Origin: Clostridium beijerinckii HUN142
GTDB lineage: Bacteria; Bacillota; Clostridia; Clostridiales; Clostridiaceae
Length of the DNA stretch: 64,000 nt
Reading direction: 5' to 3'
Assembly: GCF_000621745.1 (NCBI RefSeq)
Contig: NZ_JHXK01000009.1
Location: 124,001 to 188,000 of the forward strand
The notes beneath the pieces are model-generated. The model was not told the origin of the DNA, searched no databases, and saw nothing but the letters and a program-made list of their open reading frames with translations. The translations under genes and the position numbers were made by a program. Shown piece after piece: positions 18,480 through 27,295 of the stretch; the first letter of the stretch is position 1, and every line of letters starts with the position of its first letter.

Positions 18480-18594
18480 ATACTACCTCCTTAAATTATA
18501 ATATAAAGTTATTGTTTATTAGATTATAATTCTACTTCATACTTATAATAACATAACTTACAAAATACATATTTTACTATACATAGACAAGTTC

Positions 18595-18690
18595 TCTATT
18601 TTTTAAATCTTTTGCTTTTATGTATGAATGCGTTACATTGTTTTGAACAATAAAGTTCTTAGCCTTTATTGTTTCTTTTACGAGAGCGTC
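18595..18690 (-). mobile_element. Short IS1595-type end remnant
   Basis: About 90 nt (from TTCTCTATTTTTTAAAT to the CTTAGCCTTTATTGTTTC stretch) align collinearly with 58817-58905, where the adjoining sequence encodes the C-terminus of an IS1595-like transposase. Shared blocks include TTCTCTATTTTT, TATGTAT and CTTAG-CTTTA. Here no transposase codons remain. The rest of 18480-18860 shows nothing else. Confidence 0.5.
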
Positions 18691-18861
18691 TCGGCATATT
18701 AGAATGTTTTGTATCTTAAAACTTTCAGCAAAGAATACTCTATCTGGACTTAGTCCTCCTTAGTCACTTAAGTACTTTATTGCTAAAACTTACTATGAAT
18801 AGTATAATCTTTTTATGTCAAATACTTTAATTATATGAATGCAAACTGTAGTCTGCATTTA

Positions 18862-19045
18862 AGTAATAAGGGAATGGAGTGAAATTCTTCAACTACCCCA
18901 GTAACCGTGAAACTGACGAAATCAAAGGCACAATCAAAAATAACAAGTCCAATCTGTTATTTTTTGATTGTTTCTAACATGCCACTGAGAAATTGGGAAG
19001 GCTTGAAATTAGGATGAAGTTAAGTCGGGATACCTTGTTTTTATA
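18862..19045 (+). promoter_or_regulatory. Cobalamin riboswitch upstream of btuFCD
   Basis: The conserved core is readable: GGGAATGGAGTGAAATTC, then CCCAGTAACCGTGA, the B12-box context GCCACTG (18981-18987), GGGAAGG, and AAGTCGGGATACCT (19022-19035). A variable arm of perfect complementarity (ACAATCAAAAATAACA with TGTTATTTTTTGATTGT) lies inside. Binding of adenosylcobalamin is expected to favour the terminator at 19319 and shut off corrinoid uptake. Confidence 0.9.
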
Positions 19046-19318
19046 CACCGATAATATCCTCTGAGGGTGGGATATTAGGCACATGGCAATAAATTTTAAG
19101 TACAACGCTACCATGAATATTTTTCATCAGTCAAGAAGGTAAATTGATCTCATCATATCAAGTCTATTAGGTCAGTCTACTTCCGAAGGATAGTTGAAAA
19201 TAAGCTGGTAAATGAACTTGTTATTTTTTGAATGTGACTTAAGTAATCATGCGTTTTATTAAAATAAGACTTATAAGTTTTATTCTGATTTTTATAAGCA
19301 TGTTTATTATGCGTCTAT

Positions 19319-19347
19319 GCATACTCTCGATGGGTATGCTTTTTTTG
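19319..19347 (+). terminator. Riboswitch-controlled terminator before btuF
   Basis: GCATAC (19319-19324) pairs with GTATGC (19334-19339), followed by eight T residues. It ends 36 nt before the btuF start, the position expected for an expression platform. Confidence 0.85.
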
Positions 19348-19382
19348 TTACCCTTAAATACAATATATTTTAGGAGGGCATC

Positions 19383-20297
19383 ATGAAACTAAAAAATAAA
19401 TTTTTATCACTTTTTCTAATAGTTATATTAGCTATGAGTACACTTTTCGGTTGTGGTAATAAGACTGCAACAATGACAGATAGAGAAGGTACCAGCTTTA
19501 AGCTTCCTGAAAAAGTAAACACTATAATATCTACAGCGCCATCAAATACCGAAATATTAGTTGGGCTGGGACTTTCAGATAAGCTAGTAGCTATAGATAA
19601 ATATTCGTCAGATGTGGATGGTATTAATAAAGATTTACCTAAGATTGACTTTAAGAATCCAGATGCTGAAACTCTTGTGAGTTTAAAGCCTGACATAATA
19701 ATAGCTTCAGGACATAATAAAACTGGGAGTGAAGACCCCTTTGCAGCTGTTAAAGAAGCTGGAATCCCTGTTGTATACATACCTACTAGTTCAAGCATAG
19801 AAGACCTTTATAAAGATATTGACTTTATATCAAAAATCACTGGTACTGAGAAAAAAGGTGATGAGATGACAGCTAATCTAAAAGATGAAATAAATTCAAT
19901 AAAGAAAATTGGAGATACTATTACTGATAAGAAAAATGTATATTTTGAAATAGGGTCAACTTCAGGTTTATATAGTTTTGGTAATAATACATTTTTAAAT
20001 GAAATAATTGAAATTGTAGGCGCCAAAAATATCTTTGCTAATGAAAATTCGTGGATATCTCCAAGTCCTGAAGCTGTAGTAAAAGCTAATCCTGATGTAA
20101 TACTTACAAATGAACCTACAAGTAATGCTGTCGATAATATAAAGACTCGTGAGGGTTTTCAAGAAGTTACTGCAATTAAAAATAATAAAGTCTTTGCTAT
20201 TGATAATAATTCCTCTTCGAGGCCATCACAAAATCTACTGAAAGCACTTAAACAAATAGCAAAAGCTATTTATCCTGAGGAATATGCAAATGTATAA
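19383..20297 (+). CDS. btuF: Corrinoid (vitamin B12) ABC transporter substrate-binding lipoprotein
   Basis: A 304-aa lipoprotein with signal peptide and lipobox TLFGC (C24). The two-lobe BtuF/FhuD-type binding fold is indicated by NTIISTAPSNTEILVGLGL, ETLVSLKPDIIIASG and SPEAVVKANPDVIL. It catches corrinoids outside the cell and hands them to BtuCD. Specificity is inferred from the cobalamin riboswitch 340 nt upstream and the following permease and ATPase genes. Other members of this fold carry heme or siderophores. It overlaps the permease gene by 14 nt. Confidence 0.9.
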   Translation: MKLKNKFLSLFLIVILAMSTLFGCGNKTATMTDREGTSFKLPEKVNTIISTAPSNTEILVGLGLSDKLVAIDKYSSDVDGINKDLPKIDFKNPDAETLVSLKPDIIIASGHNKTGSEDPFAAVKEAGIPVVYIPTSSSIEDLYKDIDFISKITGTEKKGDEMTANLKDEINSIKKIGDTITDKKNVYFEIGSTSGLYSFGNNTFLNEIIEIVGAKNIFANENSWISPSPEAVVKANPDVILTNEPTSNAVDNIKTREGFQEVTAIKNNKVFAIDNNSSSRPSQNLLKALKQIAKAIYPEEYANV

Positions 20298-21312
20298 AAA
20301 AATTATTATACTATTAATACCCTTAACATTTTTAATTTTATGTATCGGAACTTCTATTGGAAGTTCCGATACCAGCTTAATACATATTGCATCGATAATT
20401 GGATATAAAGTTTTAGGAATTCCATTACTTAAAGAGATTAACCCTAATGATGTGGCGATAATTTGGAGTTTAAGGTTGCCTAGAGTTTTTTTAGCCTTTC
20501 TTGTAGGTAGTTCCTTATCAGTTAGTGGTGCTGTTGTTCAATCATTACTTAGAAATCCACTTGCTTCACCCTATACCTTAGGAGTATCTTCTGGGGCTTC
20601 TCTTGGAGTTGGATTTCTTATAATATCTGGTTTTTCAATACCTATGCTTGGCAGGCTTACTCTTCCTTTAACAGGCTTTTTATGTGGGCTTTTGACTGTA
20701 TTTATTATCATAAAATTTGCCTACAATGTTGATAAAAGCATGTCAACTTCAACTATAATTTTATCTGGTATGGTTTTTTCTTTATTTTGCAGCGCAATAC
20801 TTACAACAGTAACAGCCTTATATAGTGAAGATATAAAAAGCATAGCTCTTTGGGAAATGGGTTCCTTTTCTATGAAGGGATGGTCATATGTACAAATGGG
20901 AGTTCCCTTCTTTATAGTTGGAATAATAGGTGTTATGCGCTACTGCACTGAAATGGATATATTATCTTTTGGTGAAGATCAAGCAAAATCAGTTGGAGTA
21001 GATGTTAATGCCATAAAGACTCGACTTCTTATTTTCTCTGCTATATTAACAGGTTCTGCTGTAGCCTTAAGTGGAATCATTGGTTTTGTTGATTTAATAA
21101 TTCCTCACTTAGTAAGAAGAATCATTGGAGCAAAGCATAAATATGTAATTCCAGTCTGTATAATTTTAGGCGGCTGTTTTATGGTGATTACTGATCTAGT
21201 AGCAAGAATAATTATAATACCATCAGAATTGCCAGTTGGCGCTATTACTGCTCTGATTGGAGCTCCATTTTTTGCATACATATATTTTAATAAGGCACAT
21301 GAAAGAAAATAA
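20284..21312 (+). CDS. btuC: Corrinoid ABC transporter permease (FecCD family)
   Basis: A 342-aa protein with about ten transmembrane helices. Landmarks of the FecCD/BtuC family are RLPRVFLAFLVGSSLSVSGAVVQSLLRNPLASPYTLGVSSGASLG, ALSGIIGFVDLIIPHLVR and ELPVGAITALIGAPFFAYI, cited here as separate blocks. It overlaps btuF by 14 nt. A second in-frame ATG at 20290 is possible. It forms the membrane channel for B12 import, driven by the downstream ATPase. Confidence 0.92.
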   Translation: MQMYKKIIILLIPLTFLILCIGTSIGSSDTSLIHIASIIGYKVLGIPLLKEINPNDVAIIWSLRLPRVFLAFLVGSSLSVSGAVVQSLLRNPLASPYTLGVSSGASLGVGFLIISGFSIPMLGRLTLPLTGFLCGLLTVFIIIKFAYNVDKSMSTSTIILSGMVFSLFCSAILTTVTALYSEDIKSIALWEMGSFSMKGWSYVQMGVPFFIVGIIGVMRYCTEMDILSFGEDQAKSVGVDVNAIKTRLLIFSAILTGSAVALSGIIGFVDLIIPHLVRRIIGAKHKYVIPVCIILGGCFMVITDLVARIIIIPSELPVGAITALIGAPFFAYIYFNKAHERK

Positions 21313-21334
21313 TAAATCAAAGTAGGTGATGATT

Positions 21335-22090
21335 TTGTTAGAACTTAAGAATTTTTCTTGTGGATATGACAAAATAGATATCATAAAGAATATTGCCTTT
21401 AAAGCTAAAAGAGGAGAAATTCTTTGCATAGTTGGTCCAAATGGATGTGGAAAAAGTACACTTTTAAAAGCTATAGGCAGACTCATTGAATATAAAGGAA
21501 CACTAACATTTGATTCAAAGGATATAAAAAATTTACCTGTGAAGGAATTTGCAAAACACATTGCACTTATGACTCAAAGTAACAATGTTTACTTTCCTTA
21601 CACAGTTTATGAAACTGTTGCTTTAGGCAGATATGCTTATTTAAAAGGAGCTTTATCATCTTTAAGTAAGGAAGATGATTTAATCATAATGGAGGCTATA
21701 AAAAGTGTTGGCCTTATAGATTCAAAAGATAAACTTATAAGTGAATTATCTGGCGGCCAGCTTCAACGTGTCTTCATAGCAAAAGCCTTTGCCCAAGATC
21801 CAGAAATTATTTTATTAGATGAACCAACAAATCATCTTGATTTAAAGTATCAAATTGAGATTCTAGAATATTTAAGCCTTTGGGCAAAAGAAAATAATAA
21901 AATTGTAATAGCTGTATTACATGATTTAAATTTATCTAATTTATTTGGTAAGAAAATTATATTACTAAGCGATGGCCAAATAGTCAGCCAAGGTACACCT
22001 AAAGAGGTATTTCTGGAAGATAACTTAAAAAATGTATATAATATAGACGTGAAAAATTTCATGATTAGCGCTTTAAAGCAGTGGCAATAA
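21335..22090 (+). CDS. btuD: Corrinoid ABC transporter ATPase
   Basis: A roughly 251-aa ATPase of the iron-chelate/B12 family. Walker A is VGPNGCGKST near residue 33, the signature LSGGQLQR is near 138, Walker B LLDEPTNHLD follows and then the H-loop AVLHD. A TTG at 21335 is chosen as start because AGGTG lies 6 nt before it. ATG 21329 and GTG 21326 lie on top of that site. It is the last gene of the riboswitch-controlled btuFCD operon, followed by a terminator. Confidence 0.92.
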   Translation: MLELKNFSCGYDKIDIIKNIAFKAKRGEILCIVGPNGCGKSTLLKAIGRLIEYKGTLTFDSKDIKNLPVKEFAKHIALMTQSNNVYFPYTVYETVALGRYAYLKGALSSLSKEDDLIIMEAIKSVGLIDSKDKLISELSGGQLQRVFIAKAFAQDPEIILLDEPTNHLDLKYQIEILEYLSLWAKENNKIVIAVLHDLNLSNLFGKKIILLSDGQIVSQGTPKEVFLEDNLKNVYNIDVKNFMISALKQWQ

Positions 22091-22182
22091 GATATATCGG
22101 TAAAAGAAGCGACTTAATTGAATACTTATTTTCTAATTAGATAGTATAGATATCTAATAAATATTAATTGACACATATACGC

Positions 22183-22204
22183 GCCCCTTTATTGGGGCAT
22201 TTTT
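22183..22204 (+). terminator. Terminator of the btuFCD operon
   Basis: GCCCC (22183-22187) pairs with GGGGC (22195-22199), followed by ATTTTT. This is a compact GC-rich stem in AT-rich surroundings. Confidence 0.8.
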
Positions 22205-22390
22205 ACGCTAAATATTAGCATTGGGGATTTAAAGCTACTTCAAGTGTTCCGTATAATGTTTGAAATGTTTCTTCTGGTGGTATGGCTTTTATCTCCATAC
22301 TTAACGAATACCTTATAATGGAACAATCTATCCGCTTTCAATCAAACTCATTACAATATGTTTTAAATCCAATGCAATATGTTTATAAAT
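22205..22390 (-). other. Intergenic stretch with a possible gene fragment
   Basis: On the minus strand (about 22211-22330) a short open frame reads MEIKAIPPEETFQTLYGTLE and ends soon after. An in-frame stop lies just upstream of its conserved-looking part and there is no clear RBS. It may be the decayed tail of an unrecognised gene. Nothing else seen. Confidence 0.3.
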
Positions 22391-22861
22391 TTATAATTCT
22401 ATAAATCCAATCTTTTTATAAAGATTTACAGCACCTGCATTATCAGGGTGTACATATAAAATCAAATCATTATATCCTAAATTCATTAATACATTTATGC
22501 TCTTTTTCAAAAGATTACTTGCCATCCCCAGTTTCAAATATTTCTTAACTGTAAATAATTCTGAAACAAATGGTTTCTCTTTAAATAAACTGATAAGAAT
22601 TACAGCAGCAATTTCCCCATTTTGTTTAATTTGAAATGAAGCATCGGGGATAAATGTGCCAAAAGTACTTTCAACAACACTACAAATCTCTTTATTTAAC
22701 TCTTCTATTGTTTCACCATTGAAGTCTACTGTATCTTTAAATGCATCTAACATAGAAACTGATAATCCATCTATATCATTAGAATCTATCTTATCAAATG
22801 TATAAATTCCTTCTAGTTCTTGTGGTGCGAGCTTGCAAATCATACCTATTCTTTCACTCAT
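22391..22861 (-). CDS. GNAT-family N-acetyltransferase
   Basis: A 156-aa protein whose C-terminal half fits the GNAT fold: AAVILISLFKEKPFVSELFT (beta strands 4-5), YLKLGMASNLLKKSIN (acetyl-CoA loop with Q/R-x-x-G replaced by L-G-M-A) and HPDNAGAVNLYKKIGFIEL, the usual ending. The N-terminal part (DGLSVSMLDAFKDTVDFNGE) is variable, as is normal. The substrate is unknown. Single gene with a GGAG site. Confidence 0.8.
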   Translation of the reverse strand: MSERIGMICKLAPQELEGIYTFDKIDSNDIDGLSVSMLDAFKDTVDFNGETIEELNKEICSVVESTFGTFIPDASFQIKQNGEIAAVILISLFKEKPFVSELFTVKKYLKLGMASNLLKKSINVLMNLGYNDLILYVHPDNAGAVNLYKKIGFIEL

Positions 22862-23276
22862 ATATTATTCTCCTAATTTTTTTCTTATTTTGTCCTATAT
22901 GAAACTTATATTGTAAATTATAATGTATTTTCTAATATCACATTATTCAATTTACAAAGAAGCTTTTTATAATTACTTAGTTAAATCTACATATTGTAAT
23001 TTAAATTTGCCACCATCCTGACACATTGGACTATTATAATAATATTATAAAGATAATAAAAACTTTTTTTCATAAATTTTTCCCCCTATAAATATAAATC
23101 AAAGAGTAACATTCATATTCCCGTTATGACATGTTACTCTTTATTTCAAGTAATTATTAAACTCATACATGATTTAGTGATATTAAATATCTAAGAATCA
23201 CAAATTCACTTTTCCCATAAAGTGCAATTTCATTTTCTATCATCTATTATCTTAATTTATAACGTCAGAAATCAGC
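22862..23276. other. Intergenic region with one large hairpin
   Basis: AAAGAGTAACA (about 23100-23110) pairs perfectly with TGTTACTCTTT (about 23131-23141), a strong hairpin with T-rich or A-rich flanks that could terminate transcripts from either side. Near 22930 the string AATATCACATTATTC is shared with 25933, upstream of the GGDEF gene. No reading frame was seen. Confidence 0.55.
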
Positions 23277-24245
23277 TTATTTATATAATTTTAAATTTTC
23301 TCCTTGGTTTTCAATCCACAAGTTTAAAAGTTCTTTTAGATCTTCAACCCTTTCCTTATCTGTAGCACCTTCATTAGATTCTAGTTTTTCAACAACTTTA
23401 AACTCGAAGGCACTTTCCCCATAAGCTGCCCAATCTTCCTTTAATTTTTTAGATTTAGCTCTCCCCAAATTTAGCTGAAATTTGATTGATTCAAAGGGCT
23501 TATATAAATTTGTACATATATCCACGAAAGAATATCCATTAACTGTATTATATATTTGAACTATTCCCATTTCTATTTCTTGTTGTTTATAATTATTTAT
23601 TATCTCTTTTTTACTCATTTTATCCATAATAACTTCCTCACATTTCTTATAATATTTACTTCCATCATCATTTCTTCCCAAGTATCCATAGTCCACTAAG
23701 TATCTTCGTATTATTGCATCATCTTCGTAAATAGGCTTAATAATTCTTTTTACTTCAGCTTCCGTATACTCTTTATTTGGTTCAAACAAGTTAGCAAACC
23801 TTGGTAATAATGCTTTTCTTTTCTCTTCTTTAGCTGGAAAGTTTCTAAGTTTTGGATTGGCTATTTTACTATTCCCATCGTCAGCTAACTCTATAGCTGC
23901 CAAGAAAGCTCTTGCTTGTCTCGCCCTTTCTCTTAGCGCAAATCTCATATTTCTTACTGTTGATTCTGCACATCCAAGCTTAATTCCGATTTCTTTATTA
24001 CTATACTTATTTGACACCATTTCCAAAAGCTCTTTCTGAATTTCAGTAAGTCCAGTATATTTCTTATCAAGCATAAGTACTCTATCGATGGGGCTCCCAT
24101 GCTCTGCTGTATGAATGCTTATGTCACTACTATTTTTGCCTGTATATTTTCCGCATATTAAACAAATAAATTCTGCTTTTTTGCTATCCCATATGTAACC
24201 CCTTTTAAAGTCATCAATAGTTGCATCACGAATAACCTCTTTCAT
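23277..24245 (-). CDS. HTH-DUF2087 protein with degenerate GIY-YIG-like C-terminus
   Basis: A 322-aa three-part protein. Residues about 1-55 hold a small domain with a C-x2-C pair (FICLICGKYTG) and a distal H-x4-H. About 65-100 is a LuxR-like helix-turn-helix (LTEIQKELLEMVSNKYSNKEIGIKLG). About 130-200 is DUF2087 (the RRYLVDYGYLGRNDDGSKYY ending). About 220-285 resembles the GIY-YIG nuclease domain (GIVQIYNTVNGYSFVDI, then FQLNLGRAK, EDWAAYGESAFEFKVVEKL). The GIY and YIG tyrosines are partly lost, so nuclease activity is doubtful. The start at 24245 has AAGGAG 6 nt upstream. A role as DNA-binding regulator or nuclease-derived sensor is inferred. Confidence 0.75.
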   Translation of the reverse strand: MKEVIRDATIDDFKRGYIWDSKKAEFICLICGKYTGKNSSDISIHTAEHGSPIDRVLMLDKKYTGLTEIQKELLEMVSNKYSNKEIGIKLGCAESTVRNMRFALRERARQARAFLAAIELADDGNSKIANPKLRNFPAKEEKRKALLPRFANLFEPNKEYTEAEVKRIIKPIYEDDAIIRRYLVDYGYLGRNDDGSKYYKKCEEVIMDKMSKKEIINNYKQQEIEMGIVQIYNTVNGYSFVDICTNLYKPFESIKFQLNLGRAKSKKLKEDWAAYGESAFEFKVVEKLESNEGATDKERVEDLKELLNLWIENQGENLKLYK

Positions 24246-24540
24246 TTTCTTCTCCTTGTCTATTAATTTAATAGACATTTTATCATTTTAATATATATAT
24301 GTCAATTTTACTGTTTAAAATTGGTTAATAAAATATCTTATAAATATCTCATTAACCAACTTTCAAAGAATATTCTATAGGGTACTAAATCAAGCTAATT
24401 CATAGTCATCACTATTATATTAAAAACTATATATTTAAAGGATTTATTGTTATCATTAAATTTCAAATGCATAGAAGTCCGTAAAGAGAGATATGATGAA
24501 TTTTACATAAAGAAGTTTTTAGAGTTAGCGTTGTAGTGAC

Positions 24541-24620
24541 TGAACATCAAATAAATTAAAAAAGAGCTGACTATCTATTATTTATCAGCTCCTACTTAGG
24601 TATTTTTTATATTTTATGTT
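24541..24620 (-). terminator. Terminator of the diguanylate cyclase gene, within a duplicated 80-bp block
   Basis: On the minus strand GAGCTGA pairs with TCAGCTC, followed by a T-run (24552-24592 core). The surrounding 80 bp, down to the last codons of the GGDEF gene, recur almost identically at 26023-26104 with one indel and few substitutions. Confidence 0.85.
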
Positions 24621-25704
24621 CTTGATTGTTAAATAAAACCACTTTATTTCTTCCAGTATTTTTGGCTTGATATAGTGCTGTGTCAGCCATTTCAAGCAAA
24701 TTATCAATTTGAGTTGTCGTATTAGGATATGATGCTATTCCGATTGAAATTGTAATTTTTATAAATTTATTATCTGAAATATAAAAATCATTATCTTCAA
24801 CCTTCTCCCTTAGTCTTTCCGCAATCTTAGCAGCTTTAGAGTCTGAACAATCTAATAATATTATAGAAAACTCTTCCCCTCCCATTCTAGATACAACATC
24901 ATAATCCCTGCATGTATGAAGAAGTATTAAGGCTAAACTCTTTAAAATAGTATCCCCTGCATTATGCCCATAAGTATCATTTATTTTCTTAAAAAAATCA
25001 ATATCTATAAACAACATAGATAGCTCTTCTTCTTTTCGTACAGCCCTCTGAGAAATATTATTGAAACTATTGTCAAATTCCCTTACATTATTCAAGCCAG
25101 TTAAATAATCTTTTGTTGCCTCATTTCTTAACTTTTGATAAATTCTAACTGTTTCAAATATGTAGTCTGCGTATTTAATTGAGATATACGATACTATTAA
25201 ATATCCAGAAAAGTATAAACTCACTGCTTGAAAAACAAATTTAACATTTTGAGGTACTGTAAATGATGAAATAACTGATGCTATAACAAAGAAGATCATG
25301 GAATAAATATATTTACGTTTTTTTGATATCTTTAATAAAGAAATAATTCCAAATCCGATCCCCATAGCTAAAGCAATTGCTGATCCAATTAGTGATATAT
25401 CAGACACTCCCAAAATTAAAGATCTAAAAATAGCTATCAGAATGGAAGCAATAATTGAAGAGAAAAAACCACTATAAATAGCAGAAAATAAAATTGGTAT
25501 GTACCTAAAATCAATAAAAGCATCTGGCGTAATATGTACACTGTTTATCATCAGTATCACACCTAATATCCCGCTATAAAGTCCCCATAAAAACTTACTT
25601 TTCAATGACATATCTTCAAAAATTCTTTTATTCCTAAGAAGATGCTGAGCAATACTCATAAACGCTATTAAAATACATGCATTTTGAAAAAACTCAAGAA
25701 CCAT
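24607..25704 (-). CDS. Membrane diguanylate cyclase (5TMR-LYT plus GGDEF)
   Basis: Makes the second messenger c-di-GMP from two GTP. The 365-aa protein has five or six transmembrane helices (about 5-180) of the 5TM-5TMR_LYT sensor type (HITPDAFIDFRYIPILFSAIYSGFF). A GGDEF domain from about 195 (DYLTGLNNVREFD) carries the active-site motif GGEEF at 275-279. The product-inhibition site RxxD is intact (R266-D269, five residues before GGEEF), so feedback control is likely. Genomic context gives no ligand. It is a single gene with its own terminator. Confidence 0.92.
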   Translation of the reverse strand: MVLEFFQNACILIAFMSIAQHLLRNKRIFEDMSLKSKFLWGLYSGILGVILMINSVHITPDAFIDFRYIPILFSAIYSGFFSSIIASILIAIFRSLILGVSDISLIGSAIALAMGIGFGIISLLKISKKRKYIYSMIFFVIASVISSFTVPQNVKFVFQAVSLYFSGYLIVSYISIKYADYIFETVRIYQKLRNEATKDYLTGLNNVREFDNSFNNISQRAVRKEEELSMLFIDIDFFKKINDTYGHNAGDTILKSLALILLHTCRDYDVVSRMGGEEFSIILLDCSDSKAAKIAERLREKVEDNDFYISDNKFIKITISIGIASYPNTTTQIDNLLEMADTALYQAKNTGRNKVVLFNNQEHKI

Positions 25705-26022
25705 AATTTATAACCCCTTTTTCATAAATTTATACTTGCTTATCCAACAAATTTAATATTTCTAAAATCCCCCATATCTAATTACACATTGATAATTTAT
25801 ATTTCAATCCCACAAAAGTGAATATTTGCAGAACAAAGCTTGTCCATTTGTACTAATAACAAGTTAAGTATTCCTTCTTGCCTTGTATCTTAATCCCCCG
25901 AACATACTTTAGTATTATAGCATATTTTGCAAATATCACATTATTCGATTTTCAAAGAGTATTTCTTATTTACTACGCTGAATCTTTCATATAAAAGTTT
26001 CTATCTCTAATGTCATATTGGC
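25705..26022. other. Intergenic region upstream of the GGDEF gene
   Basis: It contains the GGDEF promoter region (a TATAAT on the minus strand near 25915) and the AATATCACATTATTC string shared with about 22930. No coding frame was seen. Confidence 0.4.
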
Positions 26023-26104
26023 TGAACATCAAATAAATTAATAAAAGAGCTGACTATCTATTATTTATCAGCTCTTACTTAGGTATTTTTTATATTTTAT
26101 GTTT
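26023..26104 (-). terminator. Terminator of the cbi operon, second copy of the duplicated block
   Basis: About 80 bp nearly identical to 24541-24620, including the GAGCTGA/TCAGCTC hairpin and the ATAAAATATAA that forms the GGDEF stop region in the other copy. Here those codons are orphaned (KHKI-stop preceded by a stop), so this copy looks derived from a gene-end duplication. It now terminates cbiN. Confidence 0.8.
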
Positions 26105-26187
26105 CTAATTACTTTATCCATCTTATAGTGAAGAAATAAGGGCACCAATATATTCCACAGAATATCTTCTAATAGATTAAAGAACTA

Positions 26188-26505
26188 TTACTTTTTCTTA
26201 TCCTTTTCTATTTTGTGTCTCTCTACTAACCTTCCCATTATAAAGGCAATTACACCTACTCCAATACCAGTCTGTACGCAGAAAAGCAGACTTTCTACCT
26301 CACCTGGCAATTCTCCACCAATCCAAGTTTCCATAACTGGTTTAAACCAAGGCTTGTACTCAGTACCTGTAATTTCAGAAACTACTTTACTTCCAGCATC
26401 ATCAGATCCACCAAATTCAGCGCCTCTTAGTGTGAATAATGGGATAACAGCAATTAATGCCGCAATAATTAGCAGAATTATAACTGTTTTTTTAGTCTTT
26501 GACAT
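26188..26505 (-). CDS. cbiN: Cobalt ECF transporter accessory subunit CbiN
   Basis: A 105-aa protein with two transmembrane helices (about 7-25 and 78-95) flanking a short extracytoplasmic loop with GAEFGGSDDAG, YKPWFKP and GELPGEVESLLFCVQTGIG, as in CbiN. With CbiM it forms the metal-binding part of the CbiMNQO cobalt importer. Its ATG overlaps the cbiM stop (TAATG). It is the last gene of the riboswitch-controlled operon. Confidence 0.92.
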   Translation of the reverse strand: MSKTKKTVIILLIIAALIAVIPLFTLRGAEFGGSDDAGSKVVSEITGTEYKPWFKPVMETWIGGELPGEVESLLFCVQTGIGVGVIAFIMGRLVERHKIEKDKKK

Positions 26506-27257
26506 TAATTTTCTCCTCCCTTCACTAATCCAAGACCTGTTAATTCAGATTTTGCATATGTTTCAAGGCCAATTATAATAACAACTGTCAAAATACCTTC
26601 TATAACTGCAAGTGGAACTTGAGTTGGAGCAAATACTGCAAGGAATTTAGCCGCCGATACCATAAAACCGCCGTTTTCGGATGGATATGCAAGTGCAAGC
26701 TGAATACTTGTTACACAATAAGTAAATAAATCACCAATTGATGCAGCCAAGAAAATGCCTACATATTTATTAACTTTTAAAGCCTTACATAATCTATATA
26801 TTCCATAGGAAACAAATGGGCCTGCAATAGCCATAGAAAATGTATTAGCACCAAGAGTAGTAATTCCTCCATGAGCAAGCAGTATTGCCTGGAAAATAAG
26901 TACAATAATTCCCAAGATACTAACAGCGCTTGGCCCAAACAATATTGCACCAAGTCCAGTACCAGTCATGTGTGAACAGCTTCCTGTTACTGATGGTATC
27001 TTTAACGATGAAAGTACAAAAACAAATGCTCCCGCCATAGCCAAAATGGTAATTGCTCTACGATTCTCTGCCAATGTCTTCTTAATTGATAAATAACCTA
27101 TAACTATGAATGGAATGCAAATAGCACCCCATATAATGCAAAATTGTGGTGGAAGATACCCTTCCATAATGTGCATGGCATTTGCTGCTTTATCTACTCC
27201 AAATATTAAAGCAAATGCTGCAGCTAGAGCGACAATTCTCTTTTCTTTTTTATTCAT
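26505..27257 (-). CDS. cbiM: Cobalt ECF transporter substrate-binding subunit CbiM
   Basis: A roughly 250-aa integral membrane protein. An N-terminal signal-like helix (about 4-27) precedes MHIMEGYLPPQ. In CbiM/NikM the Met-His at the mature N-terminus binds the metal, so cleavage just before it is expected. Later landmarks are SVTGSCSHMTGTGLGAILFGP and FVSYGIYRLCK. ATG 27257 is taken because GAGGGGGAG lies just before it. It imports Co2+ for B12 synthesis, consistent with the cobalamin riboswitch upstream. Confidence 0.93.
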   Translation of the reverse strand: MNKKEKRIVALAAAFALIFGVDKAANAMHIMEGYLPPQFCIIWGAICIPFIVIGYLSIKKTLAENRRAITILAMAGAFVFVLSSLKIPSVTGSCSHMTGTGLGAILFGPSAVSILGIIVLIFQAILLAHGGITTLGANTFSMAIAGPFVSYGIYRLCKALKVNKYVGIFLAASIGDLFTYCVTSIQLALAYPSENGGFMVSAAKFLAVFAPTQVPLAVIEGILTVVIIIGLETYAKSELTGLGLVKGGEN

Positions 27258-27295
27258 TTTTCTCCCCCTCAAAAAGCTTTCAATATTTATAGTTT

